From Candidatus Methylomirabilis sp. (GTDB lineage Bacteria; Muiribacteriota; Ozemobacteria; Ozemobacterales; Ozemobacteraceae), in assembly GCA_020722725.1 (NCBI GenBank), contig DYKG01000037.1, positions 1 through 33,688 on the forward strand: a stretch of 33,688 nucleotides of DNA, given 5' to 3'. Below, in pieces: positions 23,889 to 31,088 of the stretch. The translations under genes and the position numbers were made by a program. The notes beneath the pieces were generated by a model. It saw only the letters and a list, made by a program, of their open reading frames with translations, searched no databases and was not told the DNA's origin. Numbering within the stretch: position 1 is the first letter of the stretch; each line of letters starts with the position of its first letter.

Positions 23889-24770
23889 TCAGGCCTTGAG
23901 AGAAACCTTGCAGGAAACAACGATGTGCTGTACAACTTCTTCGATAAAGTCAGGAGTATAACTTTTCTTACCAACAGCCAGCAAAATCATTTTACGGGCG
24001 AAGACGTAGAAAATAACCTGGCTGATTACAGTGTAAGCCCACATTTTGGCTGCGAGGGGTTTGATTTTGCCTTTCACTGCCTTGGCCATTTCTTCAAGGA
24101 ATTCAACTTCGGGTTTGAAGAATTCGAGGGCAATTTCCTGTACGTTTTTAGGGGCTTCCTGAAGGGCTCTTACAATCAGACAACCATACCAGGGGGGGGT
24201 AGAACCGCTGAGCAGAATCTTAGCTCTGCTTTTTACATACTTTTCAAGCTCGATATCGAAATTTTTGGCACTGATTTTTTCTTTGCTCAAATCAGAATTT
24301 TCACTGAGTTTTTCGACCACGTGCTTGATTGTGTCGATATAAAGATTCTTTTTTGAACCAAAATGATAGTTGGCAGCAGCAATATTCTGTTTAGAAGCAT
24401 CAGCGATCATTTTGATGCTGGTGCCCTTCATACCATAATCGGCAAACAGTTCGCCGGCGGTATCGAGAATCAGCTGGCGGGTTGAAATTCTCTTTTTGGA
24501 GACTTTTTTTACCTTATCAACCTTGGGAGCCTTTACAGCCTTTTTTGCAGCTTTGGGAGCCTTGACTGCTTTTGCTGCTTTTTTGGGGGCTTTTACTGCT
24601 TTTACTGGCTTGGCAGCTTTGGGAGTTTTTTCTTTTTTGGCTTTGGGAGCCTTTGCAACTTTGGCAACCTTAACCGGTTTGGTTACTTTTTCTACTTTTT
24701 CCTTTTTTGCGGCTTTGTCAGCTTTGGCTGGTCTGCCTGCTTTGGTTGCCTTTTTAGCTTTTTTTTCCAT
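23889..24770 (-). CDS. TetR-family regulator with a histone H1-like Lys/Ala/Pro-rich N-terminal tail
   Basis: The 293-aa product has an unusual first third (residues 1-93) composed almost only of Lys, Ala, Pro and Val, with KAPKA/KAAK/VKAPK repeats like histone H1 or AlgP tails. From about 95 comes a TetR HTH (RQLILDTAGELFADYGMKGT, then MIADASKQNIAAANYHFGSK), and from about 150 a ligand-binding domain of the CerR-like type (KILLSGSTPPWYGCLIVRAL, FKPEVEFLEEMAKAVKGK). Ordinary TetR proteins are about 190-220 aa, so the tail is an addition. It would bind DNA nonspecifically. GGAGG lies six bases before the ATG. The neighbours do not show a target operon, and autoregulation from the 24771-25070 region is possible. 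Confidence 0.88.
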   Translation of the reverse strand: MEKKAKKATKAGRPAKADKAAKKEKVEKVTKPVKVAKVAKAPKAKKEKTPKAAKPVKAVKAPKKAAKAVKAPKAAKKAVKAPKVDKVKKVSKKRISTRQLILDTAGELFADYGMKGTSIKMIADASKQNIAAANYHFGSKKNLYIDTIKHVVEKLSENSDLSKEKISAKNFDIELEKYVKSRAKILLSGSTPPWYGCLIVRALQEAPKNVQEIALEFFKPEVEFLEEMAKAVKGKIKPLAAKMWAYTVISQVIFYVFARKMILLAVGKKSYTPDFIEEVVQHIVVSCKVSLKA

Positions 24771-24797
24771 TTAATACCTCCGGGAAACATTTTTAAC

Positions 24798-24812
24798 GTA
24801 TTTAAAATATAC
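24798..24812. promoter_or_regulatory. Possible operator half-sites upstream of the TetR gene
   Basis: GTATTTAAAATATAC has matching ends (GTAT and ATAC) about a rough dyad, 28 bases upstream of the TetR start. TetR proteins usually bind such dyads near their own promoter, but AT-rich DNA gives such matches by chance. Confidence 0.2.
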
Positions 24813-25027
24813 ATTTAAGCTGTCACCTTTGCAATGGGTTAATGATAAAAAAAATAAAATTTTCTGAATTATTCCGGTTTTACTAAATTTTAAATCTTAA
24901 TTTTAATCAAATTGGAAATTTTTACTCTTGCAGAAATTTGTTTTACCGGACAGATTGAAAAGGAATTTGCGGGAAAAATATCATTAGTTGCAGTAATTCG
25001 CTGATTAAATTAAAATGCTAAATACAT

Positions 25028-25035
25028 GTTATAAA
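25028..25035 (+). promoter_or_regulatory. -10 region for the GAF-PAS gene in the 24771-25070 intergenic stretch
   Basis: The 300-base AT-rich stretch between the divergent TetR and GAF-PAS genes holds no ORF that I can support. TGTTATAAA (TG at 25027-25028, TATAAA at 25030-25035) is a reasonable extended -10 facing the GAF-PAS gene, 35 bases before its ATG. No -35 is recognisable. Confidence 0.35.
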
Positions 25036-25070
25036 TCTTCTATTTTCAACCAGCGGTCAGGGAGCAAGCT

Positions 25071-25961
25071 ATGCAGCTGAAAAAAAGAATTGAGAGCCTT
25101 GAACAGATCATTTCCATGGGAGAGAAACTGCTAACCACCTTTGACGTTGAAGAATTACTCAACGAACTGGTTGCCAACATCTGCCGCCTTCTAGAAACCG
25201 AAGGTGCAACACTTTTCCTGGTAGACCCCTTCGAAGGGAAACTCATTTCACAGAGCATTCATAGCGAAAAAGTAAAAGAGATTTTTCTTAACATTGATAA
25301 TTCATCAATTGCCGGGCATACCGCCATGAGCCGAAAATGCCTGCATGTTCCAGACGTTTACGGAGACCTGAGCAAAATACATCCCGACCTGAAGTTCAAC
25401 CGAAAAGTAGATGAACAGACTGGCAAAAAGACTCGAAATGTACTTTCTTATCCTCTGATTATTCACAATGAACTGATCGGAGTCTTTCAGGCTGTAAACA
25501 AAAAACAGGGCGACTTTTCTGAAGACGACCAGCTTATCCTGCATAATTTCTGTCTGGTAGCCGGTGTTGCAATCATGAATGCACGACTTATGGAAAGAGT
25601 TCTTGAAGCCCAAGCCAGTAATGCCAACATCATCGACAACATCTCCGATATTGTCGTTGTGCAAAATGAAAAAGGCACGATACTGCATCTCAATGGTTGT
25701 GCCTCAAATTATCTGGAAGAAAGAAACCGGGGGGGAAACATTATCGGTCGCAATTTTGTCGATGTTTTTCCCGAATTTTCAAACCTTTCCGGTGAAATCG
25801 CCCGGGCAGTCGAACATCGTTTCGACAAAACTGTTTCCAGGGGGCTTCCAGCCTATGTGATTTTAACTGAAAAGAATTTTAAACAGGAAATTGAAAGAGT
25901 CATTTTAATTTTGCGCACTAATCCCCTGAATAAGGGTTCAGAAGCCATTAACAAGAATTGA
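25071..25961 (+). CDS. Soluble GAF-PAS sensory protein
   Basis: The 296-aa protein begins with a short amphipathic helix, then a GAF domain (about 20-170, with ETEGATLFLVDPFEGKL, NIDNSSIAGHTAMSRKCLHV, VLSYPLIIHNELIGVFQAVN and FSEDDQLIL) and a PAS domain (about 185-285, DNISDIVVVQNEKGTILHLN). No output domain (kinase, GGDEF, cyclase) follows, so it probably signals through a protein partner or is a single-chain sensor. The GAF resembles that of the GGDEF sensor upstream and those typical of cyclic-nucleotide systems, but ligand binding cannot be shown. GGGAG lies seven bases before the ATG. Its stop overlaps the next start as TGATG, so the two genes are coupled. Confidence 0.85.
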   Translation: MQLKKRIESLEQIISMGEKLLTTFDVEELLNELVANICRLLETEGATLFLVDPFEGKLISQSIHSEKVKEIFLNIDNSSIAGHTAMSRKCLHVPDVYGDLSKIHPDLKFNRKVDEQTGKKTRNVLSYPLIIHNELIGVFQAVNKKQGDFSEDDQLILHNFCLVAGVAIMNARLMERVLEAQASNANIIDNISDIVVVQNEKGTILHLNGCASNYLEERNRGGNIIGRNFVDVFPEFSNLSGEIARAVEHRFDKTVSRGLPAYVILTEKNFKQEIERVILILRTNPLNKGSEAINKN

Positions 25962-26674
25962 TGCCTGAAGTTTCAATAATTATCCCTGCGTTCAACGAGG
26001 CTGAGCTAATCGGCAAAACTCTGCTATCGTTGAAATCTGCTGCAATGCAGGGCAATACTTCATTTGAGTTAATTGTTGTAGACAATGACTCGACAGATGA
26101 AACCACCACAATTGCACAGAATCATGGCGCGAGGGTAGTCTTTGAACCACACCGACAGATTGCCAGAGCTAGAAATACTGGCGCATCAGCAGCCAAGGGC
26201 CGATATCTGTTTTTTGTTGACGCTGACACCACAATCTCTTCAGAATTATTCAGCAAGGCCTTGGATGAATTGAGAAGAGGAAGAACCATAGGCGGCGGAG
26301 CCCTGGTCTCATTTGATGTTGTGCCTGTGGGCCTTGCCAGACTTCTTTTACGTGTCTGGCTGCTGATCTCAAAATGTCTGCGACTTGCGGCCGGTTGTTT
26401 CATCTTTTGTGAAGCTGCGGCTTTTAGAGAAGCTGGCGGATTCGACAACCGGGTTTATGCTTCCGAAGAACTCTGGCTTTCCAGGAATTTGAGAATAATT
26501 GGCAGAAAGCGCGGAAAAAAGTTTATAATTCTCGATGGCTCAGGGGTTACGACCTCGGCCAGAAAAAATTCCCAGACATTGCGACTGCTTGCCACTACGC
26601 TTATTTTTTCACTCTTTCCGGCGGGCGTAAGATTCCGCAGTCTGTGTTTTCTCTGGTATGACTGTCGAAAATAA
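25961..26674 (+). CDS. Family 2 glycosyltransferase
   Basis: The 237-aa product has the GT2 (GT-A) fold motifs: VSIIIPAFNEAELIGKTLLS at the N-terminus, the nucleotide-binding VVDNDSTDET, and the metal-binding DXD as FFVDADT near residue 87. The C-terminal part has a hydrophobic stretch (LARLLLRVWLLISKCLRLAA) and the acceptor-side FREAGGFDNRVYASEELWLS. It would transfer a sugar to a lipid or glycan at the cytoplasmic membrane face; donor and acceptor are unknown. The ATG at 25961 overlaps the GAF-PAS stop by one base; a TTG three bases earlier is less likely. It converges on tlyA with one base between the stops. Confidence 0.88.
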   Translation: MPEVSIIIPAFNEAELIGKTLLSLKSAAMQGNTSFELIVVDNDSTDETTTIAQNHGARVVFEPHRQIARARNTGASAAKGRYLFFVDADTTISSELFSKALDELRRGRTIGGGALVSFDVVPVGLARLLLRVWLLISKCLRLAAGCFIFCEAAAFREAGGFDNRVYASEELWLSRNLRIIGRKRGKKFIILDGSGVTTSARKNSQTLRLLATTLIFSLFPAGVRFRSLCFLWYDCRK

Positions 26675-26675
26675 A

Positions 26676-27470
26676 TCAGCGCTGATGGGCTTTTTCAACA
26701 ACCTGCCTGATCTGCAGTCTCGAAATCGCCGGGTTCCCTGATCGCCATAAAGACACAAATTCGATATTCTTTTTACGGCTAACCAGAGGAACAGGTTCAA
26801 CGGCAGTTAATCGAAGCGGACTGCTTTCAGAAATGAATTCAGCAAGTTCATAAATAACCATTAAATGCGCCTCAGGATCGATGATGACACCACCATCGGG
26901 AACCAAACCGCGTGGAGCTTCAAACTGAGGCTTGATCAACGCAATGATCTGGCCTTTCTGCTTGAGCATTTCGGCAGCTTTTGGAAGAATCAGGCGTAAA
27001 GAAATGAATGAAACATCGGTCACGATAAGGTCAAATGGTTCACCCAGTTCTTCATTGGCCAGCAGTCTGAAGTTTGTCCGGTCTCTTACTTCAAGTCTGG
27101 GATCTTTTTTCAGGCGCTGGTCAAGCAACCCGTAACCAACATCAAGGGCAACCACCGACCTCGCGTTTCCGTCAAGCAGCACGTGAGTGAAGCCCCCGGT
27201 TGAGGCTCCAATATCAAGACAGCGCAACCCGCCTGGAGAGACAGAGAAAACCTCCAGCGCCCTTTCCAGTTTCAGGCCGCCACGGGAAACCCAGCGACAA
27301 GGCTGATCTTTGCGCTCAAGCTCAATATCAGCCGCAATTTTTTCGCCGGCTTTTTCCCAGACCCGGTCGCCGGATCGTATTTGACCGGCCATTATCAGGC
27401 CTCTAGCCAATTCTATAGTCTCTGCAAGTCCCTGTTCAAGAACAAGTTCATCAAGTCTGACTTTTTTCAT
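26676..27470 (-). CDS. tlyA: TlyA-family rRNA (cytidine-2'-O)-methyltransferase / hemolysin-like protein
   Basis: TlyA methylates the 2'-O of cytidines in 16S and/or 23S rRNA. The 264-aa protein has an N-terminal S4 RNA-binding domain (VRLDELVLEQGLAETIELAR, then GQIRSGDRVWEKAGEKI) and an FtsJ/RrmJ-type methyltransferase domain. The SAM site is LDIGASTGGFTHVLLDG. The K-D-K-E tetrad is recognisable in SRGGLKLE, TDVSFISL, ALIKPQFEA and KNIEFVSLW. Length and order are standard for the family. No clear ribosome site precedes the ATG. It stands alone between a converging glycosyltransferase and a divergent zinc-ribbon gene. Confidence 0.93.
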   Translation of the reverse strand: MKKVRLDELVLEQGLAETIELARGLIMAGQIRSGDRVWEKAGEKIAADIELERKDQPCRWVSRGGLKLERALEVFSVSPGGLRCLDIGASTGGFTHVLLDGNARSVVALDVGYGLLDQRLKKDPRLEVRDRTNFRLLANEELGEPFDLIVTDVSFISLRLILPKAAEMLKQKGQIIALIKPQFEAPRGLVPDGGVIIDPEAHLMVIYELAEFISESSPLRLTAVEPVPLVSRKKNIEFVSLWRSGNPAISRLQIRQVVEKAHQR

Positions 27471-27536
27471 GATCTATAGTTATAAGCGATTATTCAAGGC
27501 TTTTGCAAGCTGCCAAAAGCTTACCTGATGTGAAGC

Positions 27537-27564
27537 TTGATATTGCCCGCGATTAATGTATACT
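27537..27564 (+). promoter_or_regulatory. Promoter for the zinc-ribbon membrane protein gene
   Basis: TTGATA (27537-27542) and TATACT (27559-27564) are each five of six to the sigma70 consensus with 16-base spacing. The predicted start near 27571 leaves a leader of about 20 bases containing AGGAG before the ATG at 27592. Confidence 0.6.
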
Positions 27565-27591
27565 ATGCGTAGAACTAGACAGGAGAGCAGG

Positions 27592-28407
27592 ATGCCGGTT
27601 TTTAAATGCAGCCAATGTAATGCAACGATTGAGGTTGATGAGAATTATCAGCAACCATTCATTAAATGCAATGCCTGCGGCTCGCATGAAAGAATTTTGT
27701 CGAGTGAAGAGCCGAAATACAAGATTCTTGATGAAAACCAGAGAATTCGCGTAGAAAAGGGAATTAGTCCGGGACCTGAACCTGAGCCCGAAGCGGAACC
27801 TGACAAAAAAGTTGCCGGCGGCCCAAAGATTGTGGCGCCCGCGATTGCCAGCCGGAAAACTGCCACCGGATGGCCAGGAAAACCGCTGGATTACCGGTCA
27901 ATAAAAAAACCGATAGAAACCAGACAGATTTTGATTCACGCTCTGGGAGAAGATGGTTTGGATATGGTTCTTCAACAGGTCGCCGGATACCTCACCGAAG
28001 GTGATGAAACAAGAAAGCGGGCAAAAAAGGCCAGAGTTATTCAAACTCTGATGAAGTCAAAAATTTCTGGTGAACTTGCGACCCAGGCGGTTGAATTTGC
28101 CGAAAAATGCCCGGAAACAATCGAGCATTTAAGGGCCACTTACAAATTCAACCTGTTTCTCGGATTGGGAATTTTCATCGGCGGCATGGCCATTTCAGTT
28201 CTAATCCATGTCCTGGCCCATCCTGGCCGTGGATTTATCCTGTTTCAGATACCATTTGCGGTTGGCTTCGCTTATGCGGTTAATGCCGCCATTAACCTGC
28301 TTTCACTGCAAATTGAAGCCCTGCGCTCTGAAAAAGTGCATCTATTGTTCATGACGATTGCCTGCCTAATAATCGCTTTTTATGTCGTCTGGGGAATTTA
28401 CTTTTGA
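27592..28407 (+). CDS. Zinc-ribbon membrane protein with three C-terminal helices
   Basis: The 271-aa product starts with a zinc ribbon (CSQCNATIEVDENYQQPF then IKCNACGSHERI), followed by a Pro/Glu-rich disordered linker (PGPEPEPEAEPDK), a soluble helical region and three transmembrane segments (FNLFLGLGIFIGGMAISVLI, FQIPFAVGFAYAVNAAINLL and LLFMTIACLIIAFYVVWGIY). An upstream start at 27556 would put the coding region over the promoter, so the ATG at 27592 with AGGAG six bases before is used. The layout is the same idea as the 6423 gene, zinc ribbon plus membrane domain, although the sequences differ. Function unknown. Confidence 0.82.
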   Translation: MPVFKCSQCNATIEVDENYQQPFIKCNACGSHERILSSEEPKYKILDENQRIRVEKGISPGPEPEPEAEPDKKVAGGPKIVAPAIASRKTATGWPGKPLDYRSIKKPIETRQILIHALGEDGLDMVLQQVAGYLTEGDETRKRAKKARVIQTLMKSKISGELATQAVEFAEKCPETIEHLRATYKFNLFLGLGIFIGGMAISVLIHVLAHPGRGFILFQIPFAVGFAYAVNAAINLLSLQIEALRSEKVHLLFMTIACLIIAFYVVWGIYF

Positions 28408-28445
28408 AAAATCAGCAATCTAATGCTGGGTGGTTTACTGATTTT
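28408..28445 (+). terminator. Weak hairpin after the zinc-ribbon gene
   Basis: AAAATCAG (28408-28415) pairs with CTGATTTT (28438-28445), with CAGCA/TGCTG as an alternative inner pairing. The stem is AT-rich and the T run after it is broken (CCTGCTTTTT), so termination is uncertain. Confidence 0.3.
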
Positions 28446-28587
28446 CCTGCTTTTTCAAAAGACTGAACTCTCTGAAAAAGAAGATCAGACTTGTAAAACG
28501 AGGTAATTACAGTCCCGGTTATCGCTGGAATCGAGAATTTCAGCAACAGCAGACTAATTGGGGAATTTTCAAGTTCTCTTGTCTGAG

Positions 28588-29382
28588 TCATCGGTCTTCA
28601 GCTTTTATCAACAGGTGAGTATGTTCACCCAGCGATGCATAAGGCTCGGTTCGGCAGTATTGTAATTCGAGCCTGATAAAATCTTCAATACCGACCTGAA
28701 AGCTTTCAGGAAACTTGAGAAAAAACCGGTAAAAAATTCTGATGCCGGCTTTGGAAATAATCGCCAGTTTCTTTTCAGCACAAAAGGCTGCAAATTCAGC
28801 GAATGAAACCGGGTTGACCGGCGTTAGAGAGCCTTTTTTACGGCCGCGACCGCTTAACGCACTTTCGATCTGACCGGTAATACCCCATTTCAGTATCAGC
28901 TTATCACGGTTGAAATACAAAACCGACATTCTGCCATCCGAAGCAAGAAGAGGCAACAGGCTTTCAACCGCCTGCAATGGTTTTTCGAGCCAGGCTATGA
29001 CTCCATGAAGAAGTATCAGATCGAAACTCTTTTCAGCCAACAATCCCGGCAAATCCCGAATCGCAGCATGAAAAATTCTTACACGATCTGCAAGCTGCTC
29101 ATTCTCAAGGTTTTCACGAGCATGATTCAGCATCTCTTCCGAGATATCGGCCATGGTGACCTGATGACCCATTGCCGCAAGCCAGATTGCCATCTGCCCC
29201 ATTCCACTCCCCGCATCGAGAATTTTAAAAGATTTTCCCGATGCAAGCTCAGGGATGCTGGCCAGCATGTCTGCCCGGGTCAGCGCAAGCCTGATCTCGC
29301 CTTTTCCGGTCTGGTAAACATTGCGACGAAATCTTTCTTTCAGCTGGTCAAAGCTGACGTCTTTTCTATCTTTTCCGGTCAT
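28588..29382 (-). CDS. cmoM: tRNA 5-carboxymethoxyuridine methyltransferase CmoM (SmtA)
   Basis: CmoM converts cmo5U to its methyl ester mcmo5U at tRNA wobble position 34, using SAM. The 264-aa product matches E. coli CmoM along its length: FRRNVYQTGKGEIRLAL (FSRNIYGTTKGQLRQAI), SAM motif ILDAGSGMGQMAIWLAAMGH, DLILLHGVIAWLEKP, the basic GRGRKKGSLTPVNP before the C-terminal part, KAGIRIFYRF, and ELQYCRTEPYASLGEHTHLL. The start overlaps the stop of a 36-codon ferredoxin-like ORF as ATGA, so the two are coupled. CmoA and CmoB, which make the substrate, are not in the window. Confidence in this subfamily is high because the diagnostic C-terminal segment is conserved. Confidence 0.88.
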   Translation of the reverse strand: MTGKDRKDVSFDQLKERFRRNVYQTGKGEIRLALTRADMLASIPELASGKSFKILDAGSGMGQMAIWLAAMGHQVTMADISEEMLNHARENLENEQLADRVRIFHAAIRDLPGLLAEKSFDLILLHGVIAWLEKPLQAVESLLPLLASDGRMSVLYFNRDKLILKWGITGQIESALSGRGRKKGSLTPVNPVSFAEFAAFCAEKKLAIISKAGIRIFYRFFLKFPESFQVGIEDFIRLELQYCRTEPYASLGEHTHLLIKAEDR

Positions 29383-29489
29383 GTTTTGGCAAGGCTCTTT
29401 TCATCTGACACAAAAATGCGGCAAGGACATATTTCTGAACAGATTCCATCTTTCAAACATTTGTTTTCATCAATGACAATTTTGTTCAT
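29379..29489 (-). CDS. 36-residue ferredoxin-like protein coupled to cmoM
   Basis: Behind GGGAGG (eight bases upstream) an ATG opens 36 codons: NKIVIDENKCLKDGICSEIC, then PCRIFVSDEKSLAKT. Cys11, Asp14, Cys17 and Cys21 fit the CxxDxxCxxxCP iron-sulfur pattern in which Asp replaces the second Cys, as in some archaeal-type ferredoxins and the ferredoxin domain of certain nitroreductases. An extra Cys23 follows the Pro. The second cluster half of a normal ferredoxin is missing. The ATGA overlap with cmoM argues that it is translated. It may be a minimal Fe-S protein or the stub of a longer one. Confidence 0.6.
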   Translation of the reverse strand: MNKIVIDENKCLKDGICSEICPCRIFVSDEKSLAKT

Positions 29490-29638
29490 ACTTTGCCTCC
29501 CGACGTAATTCCAGGCAAGCTATCACAAAACCCTCAATTTTTCATCATCCGGGTCGGTTTTTGCTAATTTTTGGGGAAAAATTCGAGGGAAACTGTTAAA
29601 ATGTTTCATAATCAACAGCAACGGAGGGCAAAAAAAAA

Positions 29639-29827
29639 TTGACAGAAAGCTCATTCTGGAAAAAAGGTCTGCATTACCTTATTGTCTCAGTAATTTTTCT
29701 CGGAATCGGAATCAAATTCTGCCGGACCGGCTTCAATGAAGTAAGCCTCGACCTGAAATTAAAGAATTGGCACAAGATAACTGCAACCATAAGGATTCGC
29801 CAGCCTGGGATTTTTAACTCTGTTTAA
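29639..29827 (+). CDS. Membrane protein upstream of aphA, N-terminal part (frameshifted)
   Basis: A TTG with GGAGG 11 bases upstream opens 62 codons: one transmembrane helix (KGLHYLIVSVIFLGIGIKFC), then an external segment, and an unrelated tail RQPGIFNSV. From 29793 the +1 frame is open and encodes a second helix (GFASLGFLTLFNLLLLIYCL) directly continuous with the next entry. Skipping one base near 29792 would join the two into a protein of about 240 residues. I do not recognise the family. Either the gene is broken or the assembly has one extra base. Confidence 0.5.
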   Translation: MTESSFWKKGLHYLIVSVIFLGIGIKFCRTGFNEVSLDLKLKNWHKITATIRIRQPGIFNSV

Positions 29828-29834
29828 CCTGCTT

Positions 29835-30368
29835 TTGCTCATCTACTGCCTGCGAAAATTCAAGGGTGAATCATGGGCCGGTTCTGTAAGCCTTAAAGCA
29901 GTCAGTTTTCCTTTGATTCCCGGAGAAAACTGGCCATTTTCCATCATAATCGACAACCCTTCCGACTATGAAATTTTTGCCGGTTTAAAAGTTTTTTTGA
30001 AATTCACGCAAAAGTTCAGTCTGGTCGATGCCGAGGACAATAGAGAGATTACGGGAATTCGCAGCGGAACCAGAGTTGAGCGAGAATTTTATGAAGACGG
30101 CAGAACCTGTTTTCAAATTGAAGCATCGGTAAAATCACAACCAGGTAAAATCATTCTTGAATGTGAAGCTTGTCTGCCCCAAAATGTTGCAACTACCGAT
30201 CACGATCATGAATTCCCCGCCAAATGGCAGGTTAACCTCTTTTACCAGACTTCCCGCAAAGAATTTATTGAAACCTTTGAAATACCGGTGTACTCTATAA
30301 GTAAAGATAATGACTCAGAAAACTCTGAGCAATTTGGCCAGCTTACAAACAAGGAGACAGATGAATGA
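29835..30368 (+). CDS. Membrane protein upstream of aphA, C-terminal part
   Basis: This 177-codon frame lacks a ribosome site at its TTG start and is open upstream to 29793, so it is better seen as the continuation of the 29639 gene. It has the end of a helix (LLIYCLRKFKG), then a soluble domain that looks immunoglobulin-like: PLIPGENWPFSIIIDNPSDY, EIFAGLKVFLKFTQKFSLVD, GTRVEREFYEDGRTCFQIEA and WQVNLFYQTSRKEFIETFEI. It ends in an acidic tail. The stop overlaps the aphA start as ATGA, so the two are coupled. It may present or organise the secreted phosphatase, but this is only positional inference. Confidence 0.6.
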   Translation: MLIYCLRKFKGESWAGSVSLKAVSFPLIPGENWPFSIIIDNPSDYEIFAGLKVFLKFTQKFSLVDAEDNREITGIRSGTRVEREFYEDGRTCFQIEASVKSQPGKIILECEACLPQNVATTDHDHEFPAKWQVNLFYQTSRKEFIETFEIPVYSISKDNDSENSEQFGQLTNKETDE

Positions 30369-31018
30369 AAAATGTAAGATTTTTGCTCGTATTTTTGCTG
30401 CTGATATCGGTTTCAGCTTTTGCCCAGAACCATTTTTATTATCACACGATAAGTATTGAAGAAATAGAAAAGTCTCTGCCGTCAAGACCTGTTTCAGTTG
30501 GCTTTGACATTGACGACACGGCTTTCTTCTCTACCCCGGGGTTTCACTATGCTTTTACCAATACCGATGGCCCAAATGGCACCAACAAATACGGCGATAG
30601 TCCCCTGAAAAACGACCTGTTCTGGAAAGATATGAGTGGTGAATTCGATAAATTCAGTCTGCCAAAAGAATCCGCAAGAAAAGTCATCGAAATGCACAAA
30701 AAACGCGGCGACAAAATTTATTTCATTTCCGCCCGCCCACCGGTCAAAAACGAGATTACTTCCGAGCTTGCCAGACACCATTTCTCACTGCCCGCCAACA
30801 GCCCGAAGGCAATTTTTTCAGGCCGCACCAGCAAAGGTGTTTTTATCAAAAAATATGGCATCTCCCTTTTTTATGGTGATTCCGACTCCGACATCTCCGA
30901 AGCTAATGAAGTAGGCGTCAGAGCAATCCGCTTTCTTAGGTCACCTTTATCCAACAACAAAACCAAATATCACCCTGGCATGCACGGCGAAGCAGTTCTC
31001 GAGGCATCTGAAAACTGA
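30365..31018 (+). CDS. aphA: Class B acid phosphatase (periplasmic HAD phosphatase)
   Basis: AphA-type enzymes are periplasmic Mg-dependent phosphatases that release phosphate from nucleotides and other monoesters. The 217-aa product has a signal peptide (KNVRFLLVFLLLISVSAFA) and the E. coli-like sequence ISIEEIEKSLPSRPVSVGFD, HAD motif I FDIDDT (nucleophile Asp48, Asp50), FWKDMSGEFDKFSLPKESAR, the Ser motif YFISARPPVK, and motif IV YGDSDSDISEA (Asp172, Asp174). The C-terminal HGEAVLEASEN also matches. AAGGAG lies eight bases before the ATG, which overlaps the preceding stop. All catalytic residues appear intact. Confidence 0.92.
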   Translation: MKNVRFLLVFLLLISVSAFAQNHFYYHTISIEEIEKSLPSRPVSVGFDIDDTAFFSTPGFHYAFTNTDGPNGTNKYGDSPLKNDLFWKDMSGEFDKFSLPKESARKVIEMHKKRGDKIYFISARPPVKNEITSELARHHFSLPANSPKAIFSGRTSKGVFIKKYGISLFYGDSDSDISEANEVGVRAIRFLRSPLSNNKTKYHPGMHGEAVLEASEN

Positions 31019-31049
31019 CCCGCCCCTCAAACCGGCTGCTAAAAATTAG

Positions 31050-31079
31050 TTGACAGTCGCTGCAAGAACATTGTACAAT
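31050..31079 (+). promoter_or_regulatory. Sigma70-type promoter directly before the HIT gene
   Basis: A perfect -35 TTGACA (31050-31055) and TACAAT (31074-31079) are spaced 18 bases. The expected start (about 31086) is only two or three bases before the ATG at 31089, and no Shine-Dalgarno site is present. The HIT mRNA should therefore be leaderless or nearly so. Confidence 0.7.
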
Positions 31080-31088
31080 CCGTTTACC

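Noticed and set aside
24496..24774. Plus-strand frame of 92 codons rich in Ala, Phe and Leu
   Set aside because: It is the antisense of the Lys/Ala/Pro tail of the TetR gene and owes its open frame and hydrophobic composition to that repeat.
31050..31088. Upstream start for the HIT protein
   Set aside because: The proposed start codon is part of the -35 element, and the extra residues do not match the family N-terminus.
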